A stretch of DNA of 60,271 bases from contig JAUIAS010000020.1 in assembly GCA_030425395.1 (NCBI GenBank), forward strand, positions 1 through 60,271. The letters run 5' to 3'. Both the position numbers and the translations under genes were made by a program. The stretch comes from Alphaproteobacteria bacterium. Lineage in GTDB: Bacteria; Pseudomonadota; Alphaproteobacteria; Rhodobacterales; Rhodobacteraceae. Under the pieces are notes generated by a model that ran no database searches, was not told the DNA's origin, and worked only from the letters and a program-made list of their open reading frames with translations. Shown piece after piece: positions 53,368 to 60,271 of the stretch. Each line of letters opens with the position of its first letter. Position 1 is the stretch's first letter.

Positions 53368-54273
53368 ATGCAGATCATCGACGCGCATCATCACCTTTGG
53401 GATGTCGAGAAAAACGGCGCAAGCTATCCGTGGTTCTCTGAAGACCTGGCTGACAAGGGCTGGGGCGACGCGTCGATGCTGCTGCGCAACTACACACCCC
53501 AAAGCCTGCTGGCGGACGCCGAAACGGCGGGGCTGCAAATCCTGAAATCGGTGCACGTTCAGGCCAATTTCGATTTTTCAAACCCGGTCGCCGAAACCCG
53601 CTGGCTGGAAAGAGCGGCCCGGCAGGATGGCGCGCAGAACCTGCCCTCGGCCATCGTGGGTTATGCCGATCTTTCGGCGGAAAACGTATCTCAGGTGCTG
53701 GAAGCCCACGCCGAACACGGGCGGTTTCGCGGCATCCGACAAGTGCTGAACCGCCATGAAAACCCGACCCTCAACCGCGCACCGCACGACTACCTAAACG
53801 ATCCGGCATGGCGCACCGGCTTGGGCGTGCTGTCAACAATGGGCCTGAGCTTTGACGCGCAGATCTATTTTCATCAGGCAGACCAGCTTGCCCGGATCGC
53901 CCGCGCCCTGCCCGACCTGCGGATCGTGGTGGATCACGCGTTGATGCCCGCCGAACGGGACGCCGACAAGATCGAAGGCTGGCGACAGGCGGTCACCCGG
54001 CTTGCCGATCTGCCCAATGTCTGGATGAAGATCAGCGGTTTCGGCATGGTCGACAACGCATGGACCACAGACAGCATCCGCCCCTTTGCGCATCATTGCA
54101 TCGACGCATTCGGCCCCTCGCGGATCATGTTCGGATCAAACTTTCCCGTGGACAAGATCATGTCGGACTATGGGCGTCTCTGGCGTGCCTACGCCGATCT
54201 GATCTCCGGATATTCCGAGGATGAACGCAACGACATGCTGATCGCAACGGCGGAACGGTTTTACCGGATCTAG
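53368..54273 (+). CDS. amidohydrolase family 2 (TIM-barrel) hydrolase
   Basis: 301-aa metal-dependent hydrolase. It starts MQIIDAHHHLWD, with the N-terminal HxH metal site, and has later blocks IVVDHALMP (His) and MFGSNFPVDK with the C-terminal Asp. This matches the amidohydrolase_2 group that includes lactonases such as L-fuconolactonase and 2-pyrone-4,6-dicarboxylate lactonase. It may open a lactone in the same pathway as the TRAP substrate. ATG 53368 with ACGGAG upstream. Convergent with the gntR gene. Confidence 0.9.
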   Translation: MQIIDAHHHLWDVEKNGASYPWFSEDLADKGWGDASMLLRNYTPQSLLADAETAGLQILKSVHVQANFDFSNPVAETRWLERAARQDGAQNLPSAIVGYADLSAENVSQVLEAHAEHGRFRGIRQVLNRHENPTLNRAPHDYLNDPAWRTGLGVLSTMGLSFDAQIYFHQADQLARIARALPDLRIVVDHALMPAERDADKIEGWRQAVTRLADLPNVWMKISGFGMVDNAWTTDSIRPFAHHCIDAFGPSRIMFGSNFPVDKIMSDYGRLWRAYADLISGYSEDERNDMLIATAERFYRI

Positions 54274-54296
54274 GCCCGCGCCCTCGCAATTGGCCC

Positions 54297-55037
54297 TCAG
54301 CCCGCGTCCCGCGCTTCGGCTTCCCTCAACAGGCGGATCGCATGAACCTTGGATTGCTCAACCAATTGGCGCGCGGTCTGTTCGGCCTCAACGGCGCGGC
54401 CCGCCACGATATGATCGACCAATTCCACCCAGTTGGCGCAGGATTGCGCGCGCCGTTCCGGCGATGACAGACCCAGACGGGAATAACGCAATGTCTGATG
54501 AAACAACAGCGTCACGATGGAGTTGAGGCGTTCGTTCCCCGACGCCTCGCTGATCGAAAGTCCGAACTCAACCACCGCATCGACGTAATCCGCCGCAGCC
54601 TTTGGCCCCTTCTTCGCCGCCAGCTTCTTGAGCGCCGCACACTGGCGTTGCAGCATGTCGATGTCGTCCTTGCTGCGCGTTTCCGCCATCCGCCGCGCGC
54701 CCAGCCCCGAAAGCACCGCGCGAATGTCAAAGACATCCGCCACTTCCTTGGCCGAAAGCTGCGTTACGATGGCCCCGCGCCTTGGCGCGATGGTCACAAG
54801 CCCCGCGTTTTCCAGAATGCGCAACGCCTCGCGCACCGGACCGCGGCTGACCTTGTAGCGTTCCGAAATCCCGATCTCCTGAAGCCGTTCGTTCGGTTCA
54901 AACCGTTCGTTGACGATTTCGTCGGCCAATTGCATCGCGATCTGCTCAGAGATCGACAACGCCTCGCTGCCTCCGCCAAGGGACGGCCGGAGAGAGGCAA
55001 GCATCGCGCGATGCAGGGCGGTGGTCTTTTGGAACAT
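54297..55037 (-). CDS. GntR-family regulator, FadR/FCD subfamily
   Basis: 246-aa regulator. The winged helix is in IAMQLADEIVNERFEPNERLQEIGISERYKVSRGPVREALRILENAGLV (about 29-77). The C-terminal FCD effector domain is helical with metal-binding-type residues in AVVEFGLSISEASGNERL. It likely senses an organic acid or CoA intermediate and represses the DctMQP and carboxylase operons through ATTGT-N2-ACAAT sites. It lies 39 bp downstream of the BCCP gene on the same strand, so it may be autoregulated from the same divergent promoter region. Confidence 0.92.
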   Translation of the reverse strand: MFQKTTALHRAMLASLRPSLGGGSEALSISEQIAMQLADEIVNERFEPNERLQEIGISERYKVSRGPVREALRILENAGLVTIAPRRGAIVTQLSAKEVADVFDIRAVLSGLGARRMAETRSKDDIDMLQRQCAALKKLAAKKGPKAAADYVDAVVEFGLSISEASGNERLNSIVTLLFHQTLRYSRLGLSSPERRAQSCANWVELVDHIVAGRAVEAEQTARQLVEQSKVHAIRLLREAEARDAG

Positions 55038-55076
55038 CTGGTTGTCTCTGTGGCTGTGCTTTTAGCCAGACAAACC

Positions 55077-55304
55077 CTATGCGTTTGGCGTGATGCGCAC
55101 AAGCGCCTGCCCTTCCGAGATGCCGTCCTCGGGGGCCACAAGGATTTCGGATACCGTGCCATCACACGGCGCTTCCACCGGGATTTCCATTTTCATGGAT
55201 TCGAGGATCATCAGCACGTCTTCTTCTTCGATACTGTCGCCGACGCTGACCTCGATTTTCCAGACGGTTCCGGCAATCTCGGATTCTACCGTTTCATCGC
55301 TCAT
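55077..55304 (-). CDS. free-standing biotin carboxyl carrier protein
   Basis: 75-aa single biotinyl domain. The biotinylation motif is LESMKMEI with Lys38, and the lipoyl/biotinyl hammerhead is visible in AGTVWKIEVSVGDSIEEEDVLMILESMKM and the mirrored C-terminal half. It carries biotin between the BC and CT subunits encoded divergently at 57029-58408 and 55465-57021. Being separate from BC (not a fused PccA-type) makes this a three-piece acyl-CoA carboxylase. It is in a two-gene unit with gntR. Confidence 0.92.
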   Translation of the reverse strand: MSDETVESEIAGTVWKIEVSVGDSIEEEDVLMILESMKMEIPVEAPCDGTVSEILVAPEDGISEGQALVRITPNA

Positions 55305-55395
55305 CTCACGCCCTCCTTGATCGCCTCTTGCCGGGAAAGGTGCCCGGTTGCACAGCCGCTTGTCCGGCCACCTTCATTCTTTTCAAATCATTCTT

Positions 55396-55407
55396 ATTGT
55401 CAACAAT
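55396..55407. promoter_or_regulatory. candidate GntR operator, site 2
   Basis: ATTGTCAACAAT, the reverse complement of site 1, in the divergent gap between BCCP-gntR and CT-BC-ligase. On the plus strand it overlaps a -35-like TTGTCA (55397-55402) with TAGTCT (55419-55424) as -10, spacing 16. On the minus strand the same site contains TTGACA. It could therefore control both directions. Confidence 0.65.
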
Positions 55408-55464
55408 CTTATTTTGTGTAGTCTGATCCTGACCCGGAATTCCGTCAAGAAAGGACCCTGTGCG

Positions 55465-57021
55465 ATGAGCTGGCAAAAGGAAGTCGACGAGATCAACCGA
55501 CGCCGACAGATCGCCCAGGAACTCGGCGGCCCCGAGGCGGTCAAACGGCAGCACGATGCCGGTAGACTGACAGTGCGCGAACGCATCGACATGCTGGTCG
55601 ATCCGGGCAGTTTCAGGGAACTTGGCGCGCTGACCGGCAAGGCGACCTATGACAAGGACCACAATCTGGTCGATGTCACCCCGGCCAACGCGGTGATCGG
55701 CACCGGCAAGATCAACGGCCGCAAGGTGTCCATAGACGGGGACGACTGGACCATTCGCGGCGGATCGTCCGAGGCTGCTGTATCCGAAAAGTGGATTTAC
55801 GCCGAAAACTATGCCGAGGCGATGCGCATGCCCCTGATCCGGCTGGTCGAAAGCGCAGGCGGCAGCGTCAAGATCCTCGATCAGAACGCGGCAACCAAAC
55901 TGCCCGCCTACCCCACTTGGAACCTTGCGCGGATGATGGGCACGATCCCCGTTGTGGGCCTTGCCCTTGGTCCCTGCGCCGGGTTGGGCGCGATCAAGGC
56001 CGCGACCGCGCATTACTCCGTCATGGTCAAGGGCACCAGCCAGGTCTTTGCCGGTGGCCCCCCGGTCGTCGAACGCGGCATGGGCGTCAAGATCGACAAG
56101 GAAGAACTGGGCGGCTCACGGGTTCACACCCGCGAAAGCGGCGTGATGGGCAATGAGGCCAAAACAGAACAAGAAGCCTTTGACATGGCAGCAAGGTTCC
56201 TGTCCTACCTGCCCTCCAGCGTCTATGAAATGCCCCCGGTCATCGACTGCGACGACCCAAGGGACCGCCGCGACGACGCGCTGATCGACATCATTCCCCG
56301 CGACAAACGCAAGGTCTACAAATCGCGCAAGATCCTCGACATGGTGTTCGACAAGGGGTCGGTCTTTGAACTGACCAAAGGGTATGGCCGGTCGATCATC
56401 ACCTGTTTTGCCCGCCTTGACGGTCGGCCCGTGGGCGTCATCACCACCGATCCCATGCAATACGGCGGCGGCATGACAAAGGCGTCCGCAGGCAAGATGG
56501 AAGCCTTCATCGACCTGTGCGACACCTTTCATCTGCCCATCGTGCATCTGGTCGACCAGCCCGGAACCATCGTCGGCCCCGAAGCGGAACGCAGCGGCGC
56601 GGTCAAAGGGTCGGTGCGGGTCTGCATGGCAATCGAACAAAGCCAGGTGCCGTGGTGCGCCATCATCACCCGGCGCTGCTATGGCCTTGCCGGGAGCACC
56701 TTTGGCCGGGTTCAGGATATCAACCTGCACTATGCCTGGCCTTCTGGTCGCTGGGGGTCCATCCCCGTGGTCGGCGGGGCCGAAGCGGCCTTTAAAAAGG
56801 AACTGGACGCACTGGACCCCGAGGCCCGCGCCGCGCGCCTTGAAGAAATCGAGGGCCACTTCCACCACATGGAATCGCCCTTTCTGACCGCCGAGAAATT
56901 CCGCATCCCCGATCTGATCGACCCGCGCGACACCCGCATGTTGCTGAATGACTGGCTCGACGACGCCTGGAAGCTGATTGCCGGTCAACTGGGCCGCAAG
57001 GGCCGGACTTTCCGGATGTGA
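55465..57021 (+). CDS. acyl-CoA carboxylase carboxyltransferase subunit
   Basis: 518-aa crotonase-fold carboxyltransferase of the PccB/MccB type, with both N (about 1-250) and C (about 260-518) halves. Acyl-CoA oxyanion-hole glycines are in VESAGGSVKILDQN and the GLALGPCAGLGAIKAATAHYSVMVKG segment, and biotin-site residues are in the C half (VHLVDQPGTIVGPEAERSGAVKG). It transfers CO2 from biotinyl-BCCP to an acyl-CoA. Substrate (propionyl, acetyl or another) cannot be decided. ATG 55465 with AAAGGA upstream; the frame extends to 55348 without conservation. Confidence 0.92.
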   Translation: MSWQKEVDEINRRRQIAQELGGPEAVKRQHDAGRLTVRERIDMLVDPGSFRELGALTGKATYDKDHNLVDVTPANAVIGTGKINGRKVSIDGDDWTIRGGSSEAAVSEKWIYAENYAEAMRMPLIRLVESAGGSVKILDQNAATKLPAYPTWNLARMMGTIPVVGLALGPCAGLGAIKAATAHYSVMVKGTSQVFAGGPPVVERGMGVKIDKEELGGSRVHTRESGVMGNEAKTEQEAFDMAARFLSYLPSSVYEMPPVIDCDDPRDRRDDALIDIIPRDKRKVYKSRKILDMVFDKGSVFELTKGYGRSIITCFARLDGRPVGVITTDPMQYGGGMTKASAGKMEAFIDLCDTFHLPIVHLVDQPGTIVGPEAERSGAVKGSVRVCMAIEQSQVPWCAIITRRCYGLAGSTFGRVQDINLHYAWPSGRWGSIPVVGGAEAAFKKELDALDPEARAARLEEIEGHFHHMESPFLTAEKFRIPDLIDPRDTRMLLNDWLDDAWKLIAGQLGRKGRTFRM

Positions 57022-57028
57022 GCGCGCC

Positions 57029-58408
57029 ATGAAACGACTTTTGATCGCAAACCGGGGTGAAATCGCCTGCCGCATCATCCGCGCGGCCAGATCGCTGGAT
57101 ATCGAAACCGTCGCGGTCTATTCCGAAGCAGACGCGCAGGCTCTGCACGTGGAAATGGCAGATGACGCGGTATGCCTTGGACCACCGCCCGCCGCACAGA
57201 GTTATCTGCGGCAAGACGCGCTTGTCGCCGCGGCGCAGGCAACGGGCGCAGACGCGGTGCATCCCGGATACGGGTTCCTCTCCGAAAGCGCATCTTTTGC
57301 CCGCGCCGTGACCGAGGCTGGCCTTGTCTGGGTCGGCCCCGCCCCGGACACCATTGCCGACATGGGCGACAAGGGCCGCGCCCGTGCTCTGGCCATTCAG
57401 GCAGGTGTGCCGGTTCTGCCCGGATCGGACAGCTTTGCCGAAGCGGCGCTGGACGGGCTGGAGGCCGCGGGCGAGACGGTAGGATATCCGCTTCTGGTCA
57501 AGGCAACCGCGGGCGGCGGCGGCATCGGCATGCAGCGCGTCGACGATCCGGCCAAGCTGCGCAAGGTCACCGAACGCACGCAGGCCGCCGCTTCGCGCAG
57601 TTTCGGCGATGGATCGGTCTTTCTCGAACGGTTCATTCCTCGTGCCCGCCACATCGAAATACAGGTGTTCGGCTTTGGCGACGGGCGCGCGGTGCACCTT
57701 TTTGAACGCGATTGTTCTCTGCAACGCCGGTTTCAGAAAGTGGTCGAGGAAAGCCCCGCGCCAAATCTGGATCGTGCCATCGTGACCCGGATGGGCGATG
57801 TCGCCTGCGCGCTGGCCAGTGCGGTAAACTACAGCGGCGCGGGCACGGTGGAATTTGTGCTGGATGCCGACACGGGCGCGTTTTTCTTTCTTGAGATGAA
57901 CACCCGCATTCAGGTGGAACATCCGGTCAGCGAACTGGTGACCGGCACGGATCTGGTCGCGGCACAGCTCAGGCTCGCGTCGGGCGAGGATCTGTTCGAC
58001 GAACTCTCCCACGCCGCCCTGACCGGTCACGCGGTCGAATGTCGTCTCTATGCTGAAAACCCGGCGCGGAAATTCCTGCCGTCACCGGGTCGGCTTTCCC
58101 GTTTCCGTCTGCCCGCACAGGCCGAAGGCACCCGGATCGACACCGGGATTCGCGAAGGCGACGAGATCACGCCCTTTTACGATCCGATGATCGCCAAGGT
58201 CATCGCGTGGGGCGACACCCGCGAAACAGCAATCGCACGTCTCACCACCGCGCTGCGCGCGCTGGACATCGAAGGCCCGGCCACCAATCGCGATTTCCTC
58301 GTCGCGATCACCTCAAACCCTACGTTCAGGAACGGGGACGTCTGGACCGGCTTCATCGACAAGCATCTTGACGATCTGCTGCCGCCCCGGCCGGACGGAT
58401 CGACATGA
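57029..58408 (+). CDS. biotin carboxylase subunit of acyl-CoA carboxylase
   Basis: 459-aa ATP-grasp enzyme that carboxylates biotinyl-BCCP. N-terminal KRLLIANRGEIACRIIRAA, ATP-binding glycine loop KATAGGGGIGMQRV, and the catalytic EMNTRIQVEHPVSE block are intact. The length equals AccC (about 450), so no fused BCCP is present, which agrees with the separate BCCP gene. ATG 57029 is 8 nt after the CT stop. Its end overlaps the ligase 3 start by ATGA. Confidence 0.95.
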   Translation: MKRLLIANRGEIACRIIRAARSLDIETVAVYSEADAQALHVEMADDAVCLGPPPAAQSYLRQDALVAAAQATGADAVHPGYGFLSESASFARAVTEAGLVWVGPAPDTIADMGDKGRARALAIQAGVPVLPGSDSFAEAALDGLEAAGETVGYPLLVKATAGGGGIGMQRVDDPAKLRKVTERTQAAASRSFGDGSVFLERFIPRARHIEIQVFGFGDGRAVHLFERDCSLQRRFQKVVEESPAPNLDRAIVTRMGDVACALASAVNYSGAGTVEFVLDADTGAFFFLEMNTRIQVEHPVSELVTGTDLVAAQLRLASGEDLFDELSHAALTGHAVECRLYAENPARKFLPSPGRLSRFRLPAQAEGTRIDTGIREGDEITPFYDPMIAKVIAWGDTRETAIARLTTALRALDIEGPATNRDFLVAITSNPTFRNGDVWTGFIDKHLDDLLPPRPDGST

Positions 58409-59997
58409 CACAGAAAACGCCCCCGACACCGCCACAAACGCTGCTTGCAGCCTTGCGCCCCTTTGTGCAGGACACCCCGGACACCTGCGCGCTTGTGTTC
58501 GGCGATCACCGCCTGTCTTTCGGGCAAATGGCCCGTCAGGCCACCGCGCTGGCCGATCGGCTGCGCGCCCAAGGGATCGAACGCGGCGACCGCGTTGGCG
58601 CGCTGTTTCCGCCACGGCCCGAGGCGATCCTGTCGCTGCTTGCGTGTTGGCTGGTCGGCGCGACATGGGTCGGGATCAATCCGCGCTATCAGCGCCGCGA
58701 ACAGGCCCAGATCCTGTCAGATGCGGGCGTGCGATTGTTGATGTCGATGACGCGGATCGGCCCACGAGATTTTCGCGATGATCTGGCCAGTCACGAAGCC
58801 GACCTTGGCCTTGATGTCCTGCGCTTTGAGCCCGATTTCGACCCAGCCGCGACGTTCCCCGCGACCCCGTCCCATGATGACGCGCTGGCGCGCTGGCAAG
58901 ACGCTCTTGCCCCGCTCAACCCTCGCAGTCCGGCGGTGGTGATCTATACCTCGGGATCGACCGGAAAACCCAAGGGGGCCCTGATCACCCATGCCGGTTT
59001 GGCATTTCGGGCGCACACGCTGCACACGGATCGTTTTGATCTGCCCGCCCCCGCCCAGTTGATCGACCTGCCCGTCAATCACATCGGGGCCTTGGCCAGC
59101 GGCATAGGCGTCGCGATGGTGTCAGGCGGCAAAATGGTCCTGTCCGAACAATTCGATCCGGGTGTCACCCTCAGGACCGCAGCGCAGGAACGTCTTGCCA
59201 TTCTCAGCGGCGTGCCCGCGATGTTTGCACGGCTGGTCGAACACCCCGATTTCGCCACCGCCGACCTGTCGTCGGTCAAGGCAATCAGTTGGGGGGCCGG
59301 ACCGATCAACGAAGCGGTTCTGCACAAGTTGATGGCCGCCACGGACGCGGTGTTTTCGCAACAATACGGCATGACCGAAAGCAACGGCCCCATCGTCTAT
59401 TCGCCGCCCACCCGCGATACAGAAATCCTGCTCAATACCACCGGCAAACCCGATCCGCGCCTTGAATTCCGCATCGCCGATGACACCGGCACAGCGCTGC
59501 CCGAAGGCGAAGAAGGCGAAGTTCAGATCCGGCACCCGCACCCCTTCGCCGGATATCTGGGCAATGCCGAGGCCAGCGCAGAGGCGTTTACCCCAGATGG
59601 ATTTTTGCACACCGGCGATCTGGCCCGGATGCGGGCGGATGGCTACCTCGTGTTTTGCGGGCGCAGCAAAGAGATGTATAAATCCGGCGGCTTCAACGTC
59701 TACCCGCGCGAGATCGAAATCGTGCTTGAGGCCCACCCCGGCATCCGGGCTGCCGCCGTTCTGGGCGTGGATGACGCGCGCTGGGGCCAGGTTGGCCACG
59801 CCTTTGTGGAACTGGCGTCCGACCCGGACCGGGATGCGGCAACCGGCCTCGAAACCGACGACATCACCCATTGGTGCAAGGCAAGACTGGCCGATTTCAA
59901 AGTGCCCAAACGCATCACCGTGATTCCGACCATGCCGCGCACCCCCGTGGACAAGGTTGACCGCATGAGACTGGCCGACATGGTCGCGCAAACCTGA
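58405..59997 (+). CDS. AMP-forming acyl-CoA ligase 3
   Basis: 530-aa ANL enzyme. The P-loop is IYTSGSTGKPKGAL, A5 is QQYGMTESNG, A8 is GDLARMRADGYLVFCGRSKEMYKSGGFNVYPREIE, and the terminal catalytic Lys is in PVDKVDRMRL. It is translationally coupled to BC by ATGA, so the acyl-CoA it makes is probably the carboxylase substrate (inference). It differs from ligases 1 and 2 in the A8 region (CGRSKEMYKSGG versus RKKDMIISGG), indicating a different subgroup. Confidence 0.92.
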   Translation: MTQKTPPTPPQTLLAALRPFVQDTPDTCALVFGDHRLSFGQMARQATALADRLRAQGIERGDRVGALFPPRPEAILSLLACWLVGATWVGINPRYQRREQAQILSDAGVRLLMSMTRIGPRDFRDDLASHEADLGLDVLRFEPDFDPAATFPATPSHDDALARWQDALAPLNPRSPAVVIYTSGSTGKPKGALITHAGLAFRAHTLHTDRFDLPAPAQLIDLPVNHIGALASGIGVAMVSGGKMVLSEQFDPGVTLRTAAQERLAILSGVPAMFARLVEHPDFATADLSSVKAISWGAGPINEAVLHKLMAATDAVFSQQYGMTESNGPIVYSPPTRDTEILLNTTGKPDPRLEFRIADDTGTALPEGEEGEVQIRHPHPFAGYLGNAEASAEAFTPDGFLHTGDLARMRADGYLVFCGRSKEMYKSGGFNVYPREIEIVLEAHPGIRAAAVLGVDDARWGQVGHAFVELASDPDRDAATGLETDDITHWCKARLADFKVPKRITVIPTMPRTPVDKVDRMRLADMVAQT

Positions 59998-60144
59998 CGC
60001 CCAAATCCGGGCCAGTGCCGCCCGGACGCCGTGCCGCGCCCCCGCAAACGGCGTCTATCCGGACTTCATTTGCCCCGCGCCACGACAGACGGACAGCCGC
60101 AAGAACAGCATTTTTTCGACTTTTCCCGTTTTTGGGGTAAGCTT
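59998..60144. other. intergenic DNA before the right IS copy
   Basis: 147 bp between ligase 3 and the insertion sequence. No gene, and no clear terminator with a U-tract was seen. The junction bases ahead of the IS end are GGGGTAAGCTT. Confidence 0.5.
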
Positions 60145-60271
60145 GGCTTTGTTGCACAACTACGCGGGGGATTCACTGCATGAATCCAGCGTGATAGCTG
60201 GGAGGCATGAGCAGTTGGGCCCCTACGAAGTACAAGACCAGGAACTGGCCTTCGTACAACACAGCACTAAA
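60145..60271 (+). mobile_element. IS5-family insertion sequence, left end (second copy, partial)
   Basis: Begins with the terminal inverted repeat GGCTTTGTTGCACAAC at 60145 and runs off the window. Bases 60145-60260 are identical to the reverse complement of 1-116. The two copies face outward, with their left ends toward the 60-kb segment. Confidence 0.85.
60207..60271 (+). CDS. IS5-family transposase, N-terminal fragment (second copy)
   Basis: ATG 60207, with GGGAGG upstream, reads MSSWAPTKYKTRNWPSYNTA and continues to the window edge. It is the same protein start as the left copy. The frame is open as far as visible; the DDE catalytic residues lie outside. Confidence 0.78.
   Translation, partial: MSSWAPTKYKTRNWPSYNTAL

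Noticed and set aside
1-60271. Calling the window a composite transposon
   Set aside because: Only the IS ends are visible, no target duplication can be checked, and the cargo looks like ordinary chromosomal metabolism. Assembly stopping at a repeat explains the ends equally well.
1-60271. CRISPR arrays, tRNA or rRNA genes, prophage or toxin-antitoxin loci
   Set aside because: No spaced direct repeats, tRNA cloverleaf with TTCGA-type arms, rRNA sequence, phage structural gene or convincing toxin pair was seen.

Overview
The window is GC-rich chromosomal-type DNA from an alphaproteobacterium, most likely a Rhodobacteraceae (Roseobacter-group) marine heterotroph. The evidence is the codon and GC style, the tight ATGA-coupled operons, and the gene mix: TRAP, TAXI-TRAP and tripartite tricarboxylate transporters, a LapB-like type I exporter, and opine-oxidase-like dehydrogenases. 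No rRNA, tRNA or CRISPR was seen. Both window ends are the same 116 bp in inverted orientation. This is the left end of an IS5-family insertion sequence, with the transposase genes pointing outward. The contig may simply stop at this repeat, or the 60 kb may lie between two inverted IS copies.

Layout. 0.4-10.3 kb: a CHASE2 class III nucleotide cyclase convergent with a complete type I secretion operon (TolC, ABC, HlyD), then a TPR-sulfotransferase and a small predicted glycosyltransferase; no export substrate is visible. 10.3-16.8 kb: MarR regulator, flavoprotein, SRAP protein, periplasmic 5'-nucleotidase, and a coupled DUF952-DUF1330-pyrD-arsC operon. 16.8-24.4 kb: a candidate sulfate-ester module. 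A MarR gene with a sulfatase and an MBL hydrolase diverges from tctCBA plus a second sulfatase, and an array of GTTGA half-sites lies between them. 24.6-26.5 kb: MATE exporter with a small glyoxalase-superfamily protein.

26.5-40 kb: a 12-gene minus-strand operon behind a divergent LysR gene. It encodes a dipeptide-type ABC importer, an enolase-superfamily enzyme, and two complete three-subunit FAD/[2Fe-2S] dehydrogenases of the opine oxidase / D-hydroxyproline dehydrogenase type. This looks like a catabolic module for an imported amino- or imino-acid-like compound. Its substrate-binding protein appears circularly permuted: the segment that normally forms the C-terminal part of SBP_bac_5 proteins directly follows the signal peptide, and the usual N-terminal part follows it. 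This is the most unusual observation in the window.

40-60 kb: carboxylic-acid catabolism. It holds a nitroreductase, three AMP-forming acyl-CoA ligases, a ThDP enzyme, an SDR, a TAXI-TRAP system, a DctMQP TRAP system, an amidohydrolase, a GntR/FCD regulator, and a three-piece biotin-dependent acyl-CoA carboxylase (free BCCP, CT, BC). One 12-bp palindrome (ATTGT-N2-ACAAT) occurs upstream of both the TRAP operon and the carboxylase operon. In each case it overlaps a -35-like element, so it is a good candidate GntR operator.

A recurring theme is that all four solute-binding-protein genes are immediately followed by a GC-rich intercistronic hairpin without a U-tract. These hairpins probably stabilise the SBP mRNA or set its ratio to the neighbouring genes.
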